From Mycolicibacterium austroafricanum (GTDB lineage Bacteria; Actinomycetota; Actinomycetes; Mycobacteriales; Mycobacteriaceae), in NCBI RefSeq assembly GCF_902705885.1, contig NZ_CACSIP010000031.1, positions 1 through 64,000 on the forward strand: 64,000 bases of DNA, written 5' to 3'. The position numbers and the translations under genes were made by a program. Of this stretch, positions 17,445-26,092 are shown in pieces; the first letter of the stretch is position 1; the number at the start of each line of letters is the position of its first letter. The notes under the pieces were generated by a model. That model was not told the DNA's origin. It searched no databases and saw nothing but the letters and a program-made list of their open reading frames with translations.

Positions 17445-18815
17445 TTGAGTGTCGACGACGTCGTGAACGGCACCGCCGACGACAGCCACCGCAAGCACAC
17501 CTTTCACTTCGACCGGCACACGCCCGAGTACCGGCTGCAGTTCCAGAAGATCACCGAGGAGATGCAGCGCAAGTGTCCGCTGGCGTGGACGGACACCTAC
17601 GACGGGCACTGGGTGGCCGCCGACAGCAAGCACGTCTTCGAACTCGCCCGCTGCCCCGCGGTGTCCAACCATCACGACATCAGCGGTGAAACGCCGTTCA
17701 AGGGCATCACCATCCCGAAGGCCAGTCGCGCCACCGTCGTCCGCGGCGGCATCCTCGAGATGGACGAACCCGAGCACAGCACCTACCGCGGCGCGCTGAA
17801 CCCGTATCTCTCACCCGCCGCGATCAAGCGCTGGGAGCCGTTCGTCGACGAGATCACCCGCGCCGCACTCGACGAGCACATCGAATCGGGTCGGATCGAT
17901 TTCGTCGAAGACCTCGCCAACGTCGTGCCTGCGGTGTTCACGCTGGCGATGATGGGCATCGATCTCAAGAAGTGGAATGTCTACAGCGAGCCCACCCACG
18001 CCTCGGTCTACACCCCTGAGCACGCGCCCGAGCGGGAGAAGATCAACGAGCAGCACCGGGAGATGGGCATCGATCTCATCAACAACATGATGGAGATCCG
18101 GGAGAACCCCCGGCCCGGTCTGGTCAACGCGTTGCTGCAGTTGCGCATCGACGGCGACCCCGCTCCCGACATGGAGATCCTCGGCAACCTGGGGCTGATC
18201 ATCGGCGGTGGGTTCGACACCACCACCGCGCTCACCGCACACGCACTGGAATGGCTCGGCGAGCACCCCGCCGAGCGGGACCGACTCAGCCGGGAACGCG
18301 ACCAGCTGTTGCATCCCGCCACCGAGGAGTTCCTCCGCTTCTTCACCCCGGCCCCCGGTGACGGACGGACGTTCTCCGAGGATGTCGAGGTTGCGGGCCA
18401 GCAGTTCAAGCAGTTCGAGCGACTGTGGCTTTCCTGGGCGATGGCCAACCGCGACCCCTCGGTGTTCGAGAACCCGAACGAGATCGTGCTGGACCGGAAA
18501 GGTAACCGTCACTTCAGCTTCGGCATCGGCGTGCACCGCTGTGTGGGTTCCAACGTCGCGCGTACCGTGTTCAAGTCGATGCTCACGGCCGTGCTCGACC
18601 GGATGCCCGACTACATGTGCGACCCCGAGGGCACTGTGCACTACGACACCATCGGCGTCATCCAGGGCATGCGCAATCTGCCCGCCACCTTCACGCCGGG
18701 TACGCCCCGGGGTCCGGGACTGGACGAAACACTGGACAAGCTCCAACGCATCTGCAACGAACAGCAGCTCGCGCGGCCGATCACCGAGCGCAAGGAACCG
18801 GCCGTCATCGATTGA
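17445..18815 (+). CDS. Cytochrome P450
   Basis: 456 aa from TTG 17445, with GGGAG nine bases upstream. The haem-thiolate motif is FSFGIGVHRCVG (Cys366). The I-helix has GGGFDTTTAL (about 254-263) and the K-helix EEFLR. It has an unusually long C-terminal tail after the haem region (about 90 residues), ending in a charged segment. It is a monooxygenase fed by the ferredoxin encoded just before it. The CYP family and substrate cannot be assigned by eye. Confidence 0.95.
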   Translation: MSVDDVVNGTADDSHRKHTFHFDRHTPEYRLQFQKITEEMQRKCPLAWTDTYDGHWVAADSKHVFELARCPAVSNHHDISGETPFKGITIPKASRATVVRGGILEMDEPEHSTYRGALNPYLSPAAIKRWEPFVDEITRAALDEHIESGRIDFVEDLANVVPAVFTLAMMGIDLKKWNVYSEPTHASVYTPEHAPEREKINEQHREMGIDLINNMMEIRENPRPGLVNALLQLRIDGDPAPDMEILGNLGLIIGGGFDTTTALTAHALEWLGEHPAERDRLSRERDQLLHPATEEFLRFFTPAPGDGRTFSEDVEVAGQQFKQFERLWLSWAMANRDPSVFENPNEIVLDRKGNRHFSFGIGVHRCVGSNVARTVFKSMLTAVLDRMPDYMCDPEGTVHYDTIGVIQGMRNLPATFTPGTPRGPGLDETLDKLQRICNEQQLARPITERKEPAVID

Positions 18816-18893
18816 CGGGCCGAACTGGGCCCATAATTCGCGGCGGAGTGGTTCCATGGGTGGCGTCGGATAGAAGAAGGGCAACACAGGATC

Positions 18894-19334
18894 ATGAAGC
18901 TCAACAGGATCGGGTCCGCGGTGGCCGCGCTCATGGTGGCGGCGACGCTGCTCGCGCCGCCCTCGGCGGCGGCCGGAATGCAGTTGGGCAACTACGATCT
19001 GTGGACCAACAGGTACGACCGGGCTTCGTGGTTCTGGTTCGTCTCGCTGTGCTACCCCGAAAAGTCCCCGGACTGCGTCAATGTCGCCGCGCGACCTCGG
19101 CTGAAGTTCTACGACTACTACGAGGGCAAGGCATACCTGGTGGACGGACGGTACACGTTCACCGTCGACGTGCCCGACGGATTGCGCTGCTGGGGGCACA
19201 ACATGCCCACGCGCGAAACCTACTCCTGGGATGCCACCACGCTGCTGGGCACCATCGACTCGCGGTTCGACGTCGGCTGCAACAACGGCCCTCCGGGAAC
19301 CCAGTTCTGGACGTTCAAGCTCCAGCGCTTGTGA
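18894..19334 (+). CDS. Small secreted protein, unknown function
   Basis: 146 aa. A signal peptide (MKLNRIGSAVAALMVAATLL, then APPSAAAG) is followed by a mature part of about 118 aa rich in Tyr/Trp, with cysteines in LCYPEK, DCVNV, RCWGH and GCNNG. The four cysteines suggest two disulfides. The gene follows the P450 by 78 bp on the same strand and ends just before a strong hairpin. The protein is of the same general type as that at 161. No function is recognised. Confidence 0.85.
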   Translation: MKLNRIGSAVAALMVAATLLAPPSAAAGMQLGNYDLWTNRYDRASWFWFVSLCYPEKSPDCVNVAARPRLKFYDYYEGKAYLVDGRYTFTVDVPDGLRCWGHNMPTRETYSWDATTLLGTIDSRFDVGCNNGPPGTQFWTFKLQRL

Positions 19335-19341
19335 TTTCGGC

Positions 19342-19372
19342 GCAGTTGGTCACGCTGCCGGTGACCAACTGC
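19342..19372. terminator. Hairpin between convergent genes
   Basis: GCAGTTGGTCAC and GTGACCAACTGC form a perfect 12-bp stem around a 7-nt loop, beginning 8 bases after the stop of the secreted-protein gene. No T-run follows, as is common for mycobacterial terminators. The gene at 19501 converges on it, so it could serve both strands. Confidence 0.6.
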
Positions 19373-19500
19373 ACCCGAATCGGCGGCTCACAGTATTGCG
19401 TACCGCTGCCGGATCCCGTTGAAGCGCGACCACATCTGCTCGGTGCGCTCCTGTACGGTTGCGCGTGCCGAATCCGCGGGCAGCACATCGGCCACCCCGG

Positions 19501-20688
19501 CTATCTCCGCGGCAGGCCGAGGACCTGCTGGGCGATGATGTTGCGCTGGATCTCAGAGGTGCCTCCGGCGATGGTCCCCGAGAAGCTGCGGGCGTAGCGC
19601 TCGAACCAGCTGGCGAAGTAGTGGTCGAGGTTCATGTGTTCGTAAGGCCCGGAGGTCGACGGGTGGATCAGGCCGTCGGGCCCGGCTGCCGTCAGACAGG
19701 CGCTGGCAGCTCGCATCTCAGCCTCCGCACCGAGCAACTTGGGTATCGACACCGACGCCACGTCCACCTCGCCACGCGCGGCTTTGGCCAGACCGACCGA
19801 ACCCAGCAGACGCAGCGCCTGATAGTCCATGATCGTGGTCGCCAACTCATCGCGTTCGAGTGCGTTGGATGGCCGGGAATCGGCGATCGAGTTGGCGATT
19901 CGGTCGGCGAAGCCCAGCCACATCATGGTGCGCTCGTGGCCCAGCGATCCATTGGCCACTCCCCAGCCGCCGTTGAGCGGGCCGACGAGATTCTCGGCGG
20001 GTACCCGGACGTCGGTGAAGAAGACCTCGTTGAAGTCCAGGTTGTCGATCCCGGTCATGTCGGCGAACGGCCGGCACACCACACCCTCGAGGTCAGTCGG
20101 GATCAGCAGCACGCTGATTCCCTTGTGCTTGGGGGCATCCGGATCGGTGCGGACGAACGTCAGCAGGAAGTCGGCGTCGTGCGCACCGGAGGTCCACACC
20201 TTCTGACCGTTGACGACGAAGTAGGGCCCGTCACCGCCCGAAACAAACTCAGCCTTGGTGCGCAGCGACGCGAGGTCGGAGCCAGCGCTGGGCTCACTCA
20301 TCCCGAGCGATGCGGTGCGCTCCCCCTTCAGGACCGGTACGGCCCACTGGTGCTTCTGTTCCTCCGTGCCGAACGTCAGCAGCGACGCCGCGATGATGTT
20401 GACGCCCTGCGGGTTGAAGCTGTGATAGATCCGGCGCCTGCACAGTTCTTCGAGGTGGACGTAGGTCTGCAACACGGTGGCGTTGCGTCCGCCGAACTCC
20501 GGCGGCTGAGCGGGCAACAGCCAACCGTTGTCGAACAGCTTGCGCTGCCAGTCGCGGGCCCACTGTGGCATGTGCGACACCGACCGGGGACGCTCCAACG
20601 TCTCGGCCGGGGTGGGCAGGTGCTCGTCGAGGAAGGCGGAGAACTCGGTCCGAAAGTTCTCGACGTCCTGATCAAAGGTCAGCTGCAT
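19501..20688 (-). CDS. Acyl-CoA dehydrogenase, large partner (FadE type)
   Basis: 395 aa from ATG 20688, with GGAGG six bases upstream. It has ACAD features: the FAD-binding region SLGMSEPSAGSDLASL, the GGTSEIQRNIIAQQVLGLPR C-terminus, and the catalytic-side segment FSGTIAGGTSE. It overlaps the next ACAD gene by 17 nt. Adjacent fadE pairs in actinobacteria form alpha2-beta2 heterotetramers with bulky, often steroid, CoA substrates, and this pair fits that plan. Confidence 0.94.
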   Translation of the reverse strand: MQLTFDQDVENFRTEFSAFLDEHLPTPAETLERPRSVSHMPQWARDWQRKLFDNGWLLPAQPPEFGGRNATVLQTYVHLEELCRRRIYHSFNPQGVNIIAASLLTFGTEEQKHQWAVPVLKGERTASLGMSEPSAGSDLASLRTKAEFVSGGDGPYFVVNGQKVWTSGAHDADFLLTFVRTDPDAPKHKGISVLLIPTDLEGVVCRPFADMTGIDNLDFNEVFFTDVRVPAENLVGPLNGGWGVANGSLGHERTMMWLGFADRIANSIADSRPSNALERDELATTIMDYQALRLLGSVGLAKAARGEVDVASVSIPKLLGAEAEMRAASACLTAAGPDGLIHPSTSGPYEHMNLDHYFASWFERYARSFSGTIAGGTSEIQRNIIAQQVLGLPRR

Positions 20689-21682
20689 CAAATTCCTCCG
20701 CGATGATGGCACGATGCTCGGCGGCGCCGCCCAGCATGTGTTCGCCGGCCTTGGCCCGTTTGAGCGCGAACTGAAGGTCGTTTTCCCAGGTGAATCCCAT
20801 CGCGCCGAACATCTGCAGACCGTGCCGGAAGACCAGCGCCTGGCACTCCCCGGCCGATGCCTTGGCCATGGCAGCGGCGAGCCGGCGCCGCGGGTCGTCG
20901 GCGGCGATGGTGAGCGCCGAGAAGTAGCACAGCGCGCGTGCCCGTTCGATCGCGACGTGCATGTCGGTGGCCTTGTGCTGAATCGCCTGGAATGTCCCGA
21001 TCGCCGCCCCGAATTGCTGACGGCTCTTGGCGTGTTCGAGTGCCAGGTCCAGGATCCGTTGACAGGCACCGACCATGGTGATGGCCATCCCCATCAGCGC
21101 CACGTGGCGGGCACGTTCGGTGTCGGCGGGAAGCCGTTCGGTGTCGGCGACGCGCACTCCGACCAAGGACACCTCGGCGACATGCAGAACCGGATCGAAG
21201 ACGTCGACACGACGGGTGGTGACGTTGGCGGCGTCGGCTCGCAGATCGACGAGGAAGACCCCAGCGGGGGTCACGACGGCCATCCGCTCTGCGCGGTCTC
21301 CGTCGAGCACGAAACGGTCGGTTCCGGTCAGTACCCAACCCTGGGCATCCCGGGTGGCGGTCACACCGCTGTACACGGCGGCGCCCGCGCTCAGCGGGTC
21401 GAACCGATCCCCCACCAGCGGAGCGAACTGGGTCAGGGTCGCCAACATCGGCGTCGGATCGGTGACCCGGCCCAACTCCTCGAGAACGATCGCCAGCTCG
21501 ACGGCGTTGTCCTGGTCTGTCAGCTCGGTCCAGCCCGCCTCGACGTAGCTGTTCCACAACGACGCCGGGTCCACGCCGTTCTCGGCGATGTCGCGGATCA
21601 GCGAGGCCGGACACTGTTTGGACACCGCGTCACGCACGGTCTCCTGCCACAGCCGTTGATCGGCATCGAACTCAAGTAGCAT
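20672..21682 (-). CDS. Acyl-CoA dehydrogenase, small partner (FadE type)
   Basis: 336 aa. The C-terminal helical domain carries SRQQFGAAIGTFQAIQHKAT (FAD and substrate contacts). The middle beta domain is degenerate compared with its partner, and the C-terminus lacks the GGTSEI-type motif. ATG 21682 has AGGAGG six bases upstream. It is the likely non-identical subunit of a heteromeric ACAD. Its promoter contains a perfect copy of the GAGAAT-N3-ATTCTC operator 31 bp upstream. Confidence 0.93.
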   Translation of the reverse strand: MLLEFDADQRLWQETVRDAVSKQCPASLIRDIAENGVDPASLWNSYVEAGWTELTDQDNAVELAIVLEELGRVTDPTPMLATLTQFAPLVGDRFDPLSAGAAVYSGVTATRDAQGWVLTGTDRFVLDGDRAERMAVVTPAGVFLVDLRADAANVTTRRVDVFDPVLHVAEVSLVGVRVADTERLPADTERARHVALMGMAITMVGACQRILDLALEHAKSRQQFGAAIGTFQAIQHKATDMHVAIERARALCYFSALTIAADDPRRRLAAAMAKASAGECQALVFRHGLQMFGAMGFTWENDLQFALKRAKAGEHMLGGAAEHRAIIAEEFDAADL

Positions 21683-21712
21683 CCAGCGCCTCCTGTTGAA
21701 CGGCCGTGACAG

Positions 21713-21727
21713 GAGAATAGCATTCTC
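21713..21727. promoter_or_regulatory. Perfect operator GAGAAT-N3-ATTCTC
   Basis: GAGAAT-agc-ATTCTC is a perfect 6-3-6 inverted repeat 31 bp upstream of the FadE pair and about 200 bp upstream of the divergent amidohydrolase. The geometry is that of a dimeric TetR/GntR-type site. The binding protein is unknown. Confidence 0.6.
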
Positions 21728-21836
21728 GCATCTGGTGTCGACGTTCTCGCCCTACGGTTCGTCATTTCCAGAATCGAGAAGCTGAGCGACCGACCAGCAG
21801 CGAGTCCTACCTGCGCAGATGTTAAGCGCTCTGCTG

Positions 21837-21851
21837 GAGAACAGAATTCTT
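21837..21851. promoter_or_regulatory. Operator GAGAAC-N3-ATTCTT before amidohydrolase
   Basis: GAGAAC-aga-ATTCTT matches the shared operator at 11 of 12 positions, 79 bp upstream of the GTG start at 21930. It falls inside the longest open frame (from 21819), which is a reason to prefer the GTG start. Confidence 0.5.
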
Positions 21852-21929
21852 GCTTTAGAAGAACAACGATCTACACTGGAGGGAGTCTACGGTCGCGCCT
21901 TCGGCGTGCAGAGATCGAAGGATGGTTGC

Positions 21930-23054
21930 GTGAAGGAATTCAGTGCCGGGACAAACGGCGTCGACTCCGACCCGGTGAAGGTTCCCGTCATCGACACCAG
22001 CGTGCACATCTTCAGCCGGTCCAACAAAGACCTGCGGCAGAACTTCCTTCGCGAACCCTTCCGCAGCCGAGGCTTCCCCGACTACGAGATGGACTGGTAC
22101 GGCGCACCGGGCGGCGAATACGCGAAGGGCACCGAAGGCCCCGATCGCCAGTACCCGGGATCCGATCCGGAGGTGACGGCCCAGCACCTCTTCGCCGATC
22201 GCGGTGTCGATCTGGCAATCCTGCACCCGATGACCCGCGGCATCATGCCCGATCGCCACCTGGGCACCGCGATCGCCGCGGCCCACAACGAGATGATGGT
22301 GACCCGCTGGCTGGATCACGCCGAGTTCGGCGACAGGTTCCGCGGCACCATCCGGGTGAACCCTGACGACGTCGCCGGTGCCCTGCGGGAGATCGACAAG
22401 TACAAGGACCATCCGCGGGTCGTGCAGTTGGGAGTCCCGCTGCAGTCGCGTGAGCTCTACGGCAAGCCGCAGTTCTGGCCGTTGTGGGAAGCCGCGGTAG
22501 AGGCGAATCTGCCTGTCGCCGTGCACTTCGAGGTCGGTTCCGGCGTGATGTTGCCGCCGACACCCAACGGGTTGACCCGCACCTACGAACAGTTCGTCGG
22601 GTTCACGGCGCTGAATTTCCTCTACCACCTGATGAATATGATCGCCGAAGGGGTGTTCGAGAGAATGCCCGCGCTGAAGTTGGTCTGGGCCGACGGCGCC
22701 GCCGACATGCTGACACCGTTCATGTGGCGGATGGACTGCTTCGGCAGGCCGCATCTCGAGCAGACGCCGTGGGCGCCGAGGATGCCCAGTGACTACCTGC
22801 CGGGCCACGTCTTCTTCGTCCAGGGCAGCCTCGACGGCCCGGGCGACGTCGACTTCGCCGGCGAGTGGGCCGGGTTCACCGGCAAGGACGACATGGTGAT
22901 GTACGGCTCGAGCTATCCGCACTGGCAACTCAATGAGCTATCGGTCCCCGATTCGTACAGCGTCGAGCAGCGCGACAAATTGTGCTGGCGCAACGCCGCA
23001 GAGCTGTATGGGATCCAAAGTCCGGTCATTGCTTCCGCCGCTGGGGCACAGTAG
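21930..23054 (+). CDS. Amidohydrolase family 2 protein (TIM-barrel)
   Basis: 374 aa from GTG 21930, with AAGGA seven bases upstream. It is of the amidohydrolase-2 (ACMSD-like) type: VPVIDTSVHIFSR at the N-terminus, AVHFEVG in the middle, LKLVWADGAADMLTPFMWRM, and MVMYGSSYPHW near the end, with Ser where Asp is usual in SSDYPHW. The family includes decarboxylases and C-C hydrolases acting on ring-fission products. It heads a four-gene operon with a second amidohydrolase, a Rieske ferredoxin and a hydrolase. The substrate is unknown. Confidence 0.9.
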   Translation: MKEFSAGTNGVDSDPVKVPVIDTSVHIFSRSNKDLRQNFLREPFRSRGFPDYEMDWYGAPGGEYAKGTEGPDRQYPGSDPEVTAQHLFADRGVDLAILHPMTRGIMPDRHLGTAIAAAHNEMMVTRWLDHAEFGDRFRGTIRVNPDDVAGALREIDKYKDHPRVVQLGVPLQSRELYGKPQFWPLWEAAVEANLPVAVHFEVGSGVMLPPTPNGLTRTYEQFVGFTALNFLYHLMNMIAEGVFERMPALKLVWADGAADMLTPFMWRMDCFGRPHLEQTPWAPRMPSDYLPGHVFFVQGSLDGPGDVDFAGEWAGFTGKDDMVMYGSSYPHWQLNELSVPDSYSVEQRDKLCWRNAAELYGIQSPVIASAAGAQ

Positions 23055-23075
23055 AGGGAACGAGGAGGCAACACC

Positions 23076-24218
23076 ATGACCACCACAGCCAATCCACGGG
23101 TACCCGCCGCCGAGCGCATTGCCGTGCGGTGCGTTGACTCCGACGTCCACCCGGCGCCTCGCAGCGGCGATCTCGGTCAGTACATTCCTGAACCCTGGCG
23201 CAGCAAGTACTTCGGCACGCACAAGGTCGGCGACCAGATCTACTACGACGCTCCCGACTACGCGCACTCCTACGCGATGCGCCTGGACACCTTCCCCCCG
23301 GACGGCGAGTTCGCCTGCAGTGACCCCGATCTGGCGTTCAAGCAGCTGATCATGGAGGCCGGCTCTGACATCGCGATCCTGGAACCCGCCGCCTATCCGG
23401 CGCGGATTCCCGAAGCGAACCACGCGATGAACTGCGCGCTCAACGACTGGCAGGCCAATCACTGGCTCGACAGCCACAACAACTGGCACGAGCGGTGGCG
23501 CGGGTCGATCTGCCTGGCCATCGAGGAGCCGGAAAAGAGTGTGGCCGAGATCGAGCGCTGGGCCGGACACCCCTACATGGCGCAGATCCTGATCAAGGCC
23601 GAGCCCCGTCCGTCCTGGGGCAACCCCAAATACGATCCCATCTGGGCTGCCGCCACCAAGCACGACATCACCGTGAGTTGCCACCTGTCACGCAGTCACT
23701 ACGACGAACTGCCGATGCCGCCGGTCGGGTTGCCCAGCTACAACCACGATTTCATGGTCACCTACTCGCTGCTGGCGGCCAACCAGGTGATGAGCCTGAT
23801 CTTCGACGGCACGTTCGACCGCCATCCCAACCTGCGCATCGTCTTCGTGGAGCACGCATTCACCTGGATCCTGCCCTTGATGTGGCGGATGGACGCCATC
23901 TACGAGGCCCGCAAGTCGTGGCTGGACATCAAGCGCAAGCCGAGCGAGTACGTCAAGGACCACATCAAGTTCACCACCCAGCCGCTGGACTACCCGGAGG
24001 ACAAGACCGAGTTGACCCGGGCCTTCGAGTGGATGGAGTGCGAGAAGATCTTGCTGTTCAGCAGCGACTACCCGCACTGGACCTTCGATGACCCCCGCTG
24101 GTTGGTCAAGCACCTCCCCGAGCACGCCCGGGAAGCCATCATGTTCCGCAACGGCATCGAGACGTACAAGTTGCCGGACACGGTGCCGGCGCTCGAGGGC
24201 CAGGTCCGGGTCTTCTAG
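23076..24218 (+). CDS. Amidohydrolase family 2 protein (TIM-barrel)
   Basis: 380 aa, paralogous to the preceding gene. Metal-site and barrel motifs are CVDSDVHPAP (about 19-28), SCHLSRSH, IVFVEHAFTWILPLMWRMD and LLFSSDYPHWTFDDPRW, so unlike its partner it keeps the Asp of SSDYPHW. The two may form a heteromer in which one subunit has lost part of its site. ATG 23076 follows a good GGAGG. It is a probable decarboxylase or hydrolase of ring-cleavage or carboxylated intermediates. Confidence 0.92.
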   Translation: MTTTANPRVPAAERIAVRCVDSDVHPAPRSGDLGQYIPEPWRSKYFGTHKVGDQIYYDAPDYAHSYAMRLDTFPPDGEFACSDPDLAFKQLIMEAGSDIAILEPAAYPARIPEANHAMNCALNDWQANHWLDSHNNWHERWRGSICLAIEEPEKSVAEIERWAGHPYMAQILIKAEPRPSWGNPKYDPIWAAATKHDITVSCHLSRSHYDELPMPPVGLPSYNHDFMVTYSLLAANQVMSLIFDGTFDRHPNLRIVFVEHAFTWILPLMWRMDAIYEARKSWLDIKRKPSEYVKDHIKFTTQPLDYPEDKTELTRAFEWMECEKILLFSSDYPHWTFDDPRWLVKHLPEHAREAIMFRNGIETYKLPDTVPALEGQVRVF

Positions 24219-24221
24219 CTG

Positions 24222-24614
24222 ATGGCAGAGAACGACAAGACGCCCCGGCTGGCGCAGGGGCGTGAGCACGTCGTCGCCACCGTCGACGAGATCCCGCCCG
24301 GCACACACAAATTGGTGCCCATCGGTCGCCACGGTGTCGGCGTGTACAACGTCAACGGCACCTTCTACGCGATCGCGAACTACTGTCCGCACGAGGGCGG
24401 TCCACTGTGCTCCGGACGCGCCCGCGGCTTGAACATCGTCGACGACAACGTGCCCGGCGATGCGGTGATGGTGCGGGACAAGGAGTACATCTTCTGCCCC
24501 TGGCACCAGTGGGGTTTCGAGCTCGCCACCGGGACCACCGCGGTGAAACCGGAGTGGAGCATCCGCACCTATCCCGTCCGGGTCGTCGGCGACGACGTCC
24601 TCGTGCAGGCCTGA
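24222..24614 (+). CDS. Rieske [2Fe-2S] ferredoxin-like protein
   Basis: 130 aa. Rieske ligands are CPHEGGPLC (Cys55, His57) and CPWHQWGF (Cys92, His95). A stand-alone Rieske protein of this size acts as an electron carrier to an oxygenase. It starts three bases after the second amidohydrolase and precedes an alpha/beta hydrolase. No oxygenase component is in the same operon, so its partner may be one of the P450s or Rieske oxygenases elsewhere in the window. Confidence 0.93.
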   Translation: MAENDKTPRLAQGREHVVATVDEIPPGTHKLVPIGRHGVGVYNVNGTFYAIANYCPHEGGPLCSGRARGLNIVDDNVPGDAVMVRDKEYIFCPWHQWGFELATGTTAVKPEWSIRTYPVRVVGDDVLVQA

Positions 24615-24647
24615 CACCGAGATCGATCCCAGGAAATCGGAGAGAAG

Positions 24648-25532
24648 TTGCCCAACAAGAAGATCGAGATCAATGGCGGCAACGTCGTCTACGAGATCCT
24701 GGGTGCCAAGAACACTGAAGGCGAGTTCATCGCCCTCACTCCTGGCGGCCGGTTCAGCAAGGACATACCGGGCCTGAAGCCGTTGGCCCGCAAGCTTGTC
24801 GAAGGCGGCTATCGGGTGCTGCTGTGGGACCGGCCGAACTGCGGCAAGTCCGACGTGCAGTTCTACGGCCAGAGCGAATCACACATGCGCGCGGAGACCC
24901 TGCAGCAGCTGATCACCAAGCTCGGCATCGGACCGTGCATCATCGCCGGCGGGTCGGGAGGCGCGCGCGACTCGATGCTGACCACCATGCTCTACCCCGA
25001 GTTGGTCACGAAGCTGGTGGTCTGGAACATCGTCGGCGGCGTGTACGGCTCGTTCGTGCTCGGCTCCTACTACATCGTGCCGAGCATCCTCGCCGTCCGC
25101 GGAGCCGGGATGAAGGCCGTCGCGAAAGTTCCCGAGTGGCAGGAGCGCATCACCGAGAATCCGGACAACGAGGCGCGCATCCTCAGCCAAGACCCCGACC
25201 AGTTTCTCAAGTTGATGCTGCGCTGGCTCAATGCCTTCGTGCCCAAGCCGGGGCAGACCATCCCAGGCGTCGAGGACGAGATGTTCGACAACATCACGGT
25301 GCCGACGCTGATCATCCGCGGTGGCGAGAACGACCTCGACCACCCCAAGCGCACCTCACTGGAGGTGAGCTGCCTCATCAAGGGGTCGAAGGTCATCGAC
25401 CCGCCATGGCCCGAGGATGCCTGGGAGCGCGCCGGTGAAGCACGGGCGTCTGGAAAGGTCAAGCGCTTCAACATGTTCGACACCTGGGTGCAGGCCGCCC
25501 CGGCGATCCTCGATTTTCTGAAGAAGTCATGA
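24648..25532 (+). CDS. Alpha/beta-fold hydrolase
   Basis: 294 aa from TTG 24648, with GGAGAG just upstream. The nucleophile elbow is AGGSGGARD (Ser103), and the oxyanion strand is IALTPGGRFS. The acid may be Asp in GENDLDHP. No clear catalytic His lies in the usual C-terminal position, since the tail reads DTWVQAAPAILDFLKKS. It could hydrolyse an ester or a vinylogous diketone (C-C bond) in the pathway of the preceding amidohydrolases. It ends the operon. Confidence 0.88.
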   Translation: MPNKKIEINGGNVVYEILGAKNTEGEFIALTPGGRFSKDIPGLKPLARKLVEGGYRVLLWDRPNCGKSDVQFYGQSESHMRAETLQQLITKLGIGPCIIAGGSGGARDSMLTTMLYPELVTKLVVWNIVGGVYGSFVLGSYYIVPSILAVRGAGMKAVAKVPEWQERITENPDNEARILSQDPDQFLKLMLRWLNAFVPKPGQTIPGVEDEMFDNITVPTLIIRGGENDLDHPKRTSLEVSCLIKGSKVIDPPWPEDAWERAGEARASGKVKRFNMFDTWVQAAPAILDFLKKS

Positions 25533-25573
25533 TCATGCAGTCCGCCGATGATGGCTGCGCGCGGGGCGAACCG

Positions 25574-26056
25574 CTAGACGCCGATGATCTGGACCTCGCA
25601 GTTCAGCGATGCCTCCAACGCAGTGTGCACCCGGCTCTCGGGGACGCGCAACAGGTCGGACTTGAGCAGCGTGACCTTGACGATGTCCCAGCCGTCGTCG
25701 GTGGGAACGCGCTCGATCTCGCCACGCAGGCCGAGCCCCGCCAACACCCCGTGCGCGTCGTCGTCGGTTCCGCGGCTGACGTAGGTCAGAACACCCGCCG
25801 ACGGTTGGGCGCCGAATCGTCCGAACGCCTCGACGCACAGGCCGACCGCGGTGTCCTTGAGATGGTCGGGGTCCTCTCCGGCGACGAGGACCTCGACCTG
25901 TCGACGGCTGGCCGGCATCGACGCGAGATCGGCGTCGACGACCTGGATCCCGAGTTCGGCAGCCGACTCGACGAGCGCGGTCATGCCGTCGCGTAGTTGT
26001 GCCGGCGTCAGCAGCGCCGACGGGTCGACGTCGACTCGCACCACCGCAGTTCTCAT
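25574..26056 (-). CDS. Conserved hypothetical protein
   Basis: 160 aa, from ATG 26056. The sequence (MRTAVVRVDVDPSALLTPAQ at the start, SLNCEVQIIGV at the end) has no motif I recognise. Two regions of about 75 aa each contain an RVDVDP- or DDGWDIVKVTL-like strand pattern, suggesting a small alpha/beta fold. It diverges from the NuoF-like gene with only 36 bp between the starts, so they probably share a promoter region. It converges on the hydrolase gene. Confidence 0.75.
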   Translation of the reverse strand: MRTAVVRVDVDPSALLTPAQLRDGMTALVESAAELGIQVVDADLASMPASRRQVEVLVAGEDPDHLKDTAVGLCVEAFGRFGAQPSAGVLTYVSRGTDDDAHGVLAGLGLRGEIERVPTDDGWDIVKVTLLKSDLLRVPESRVHTALEASLNCEVQIIGV

Positions 26057-26092
26057 GCCCGCCAGCCTATCCGCGGGCAGGAAGGCTCGATC

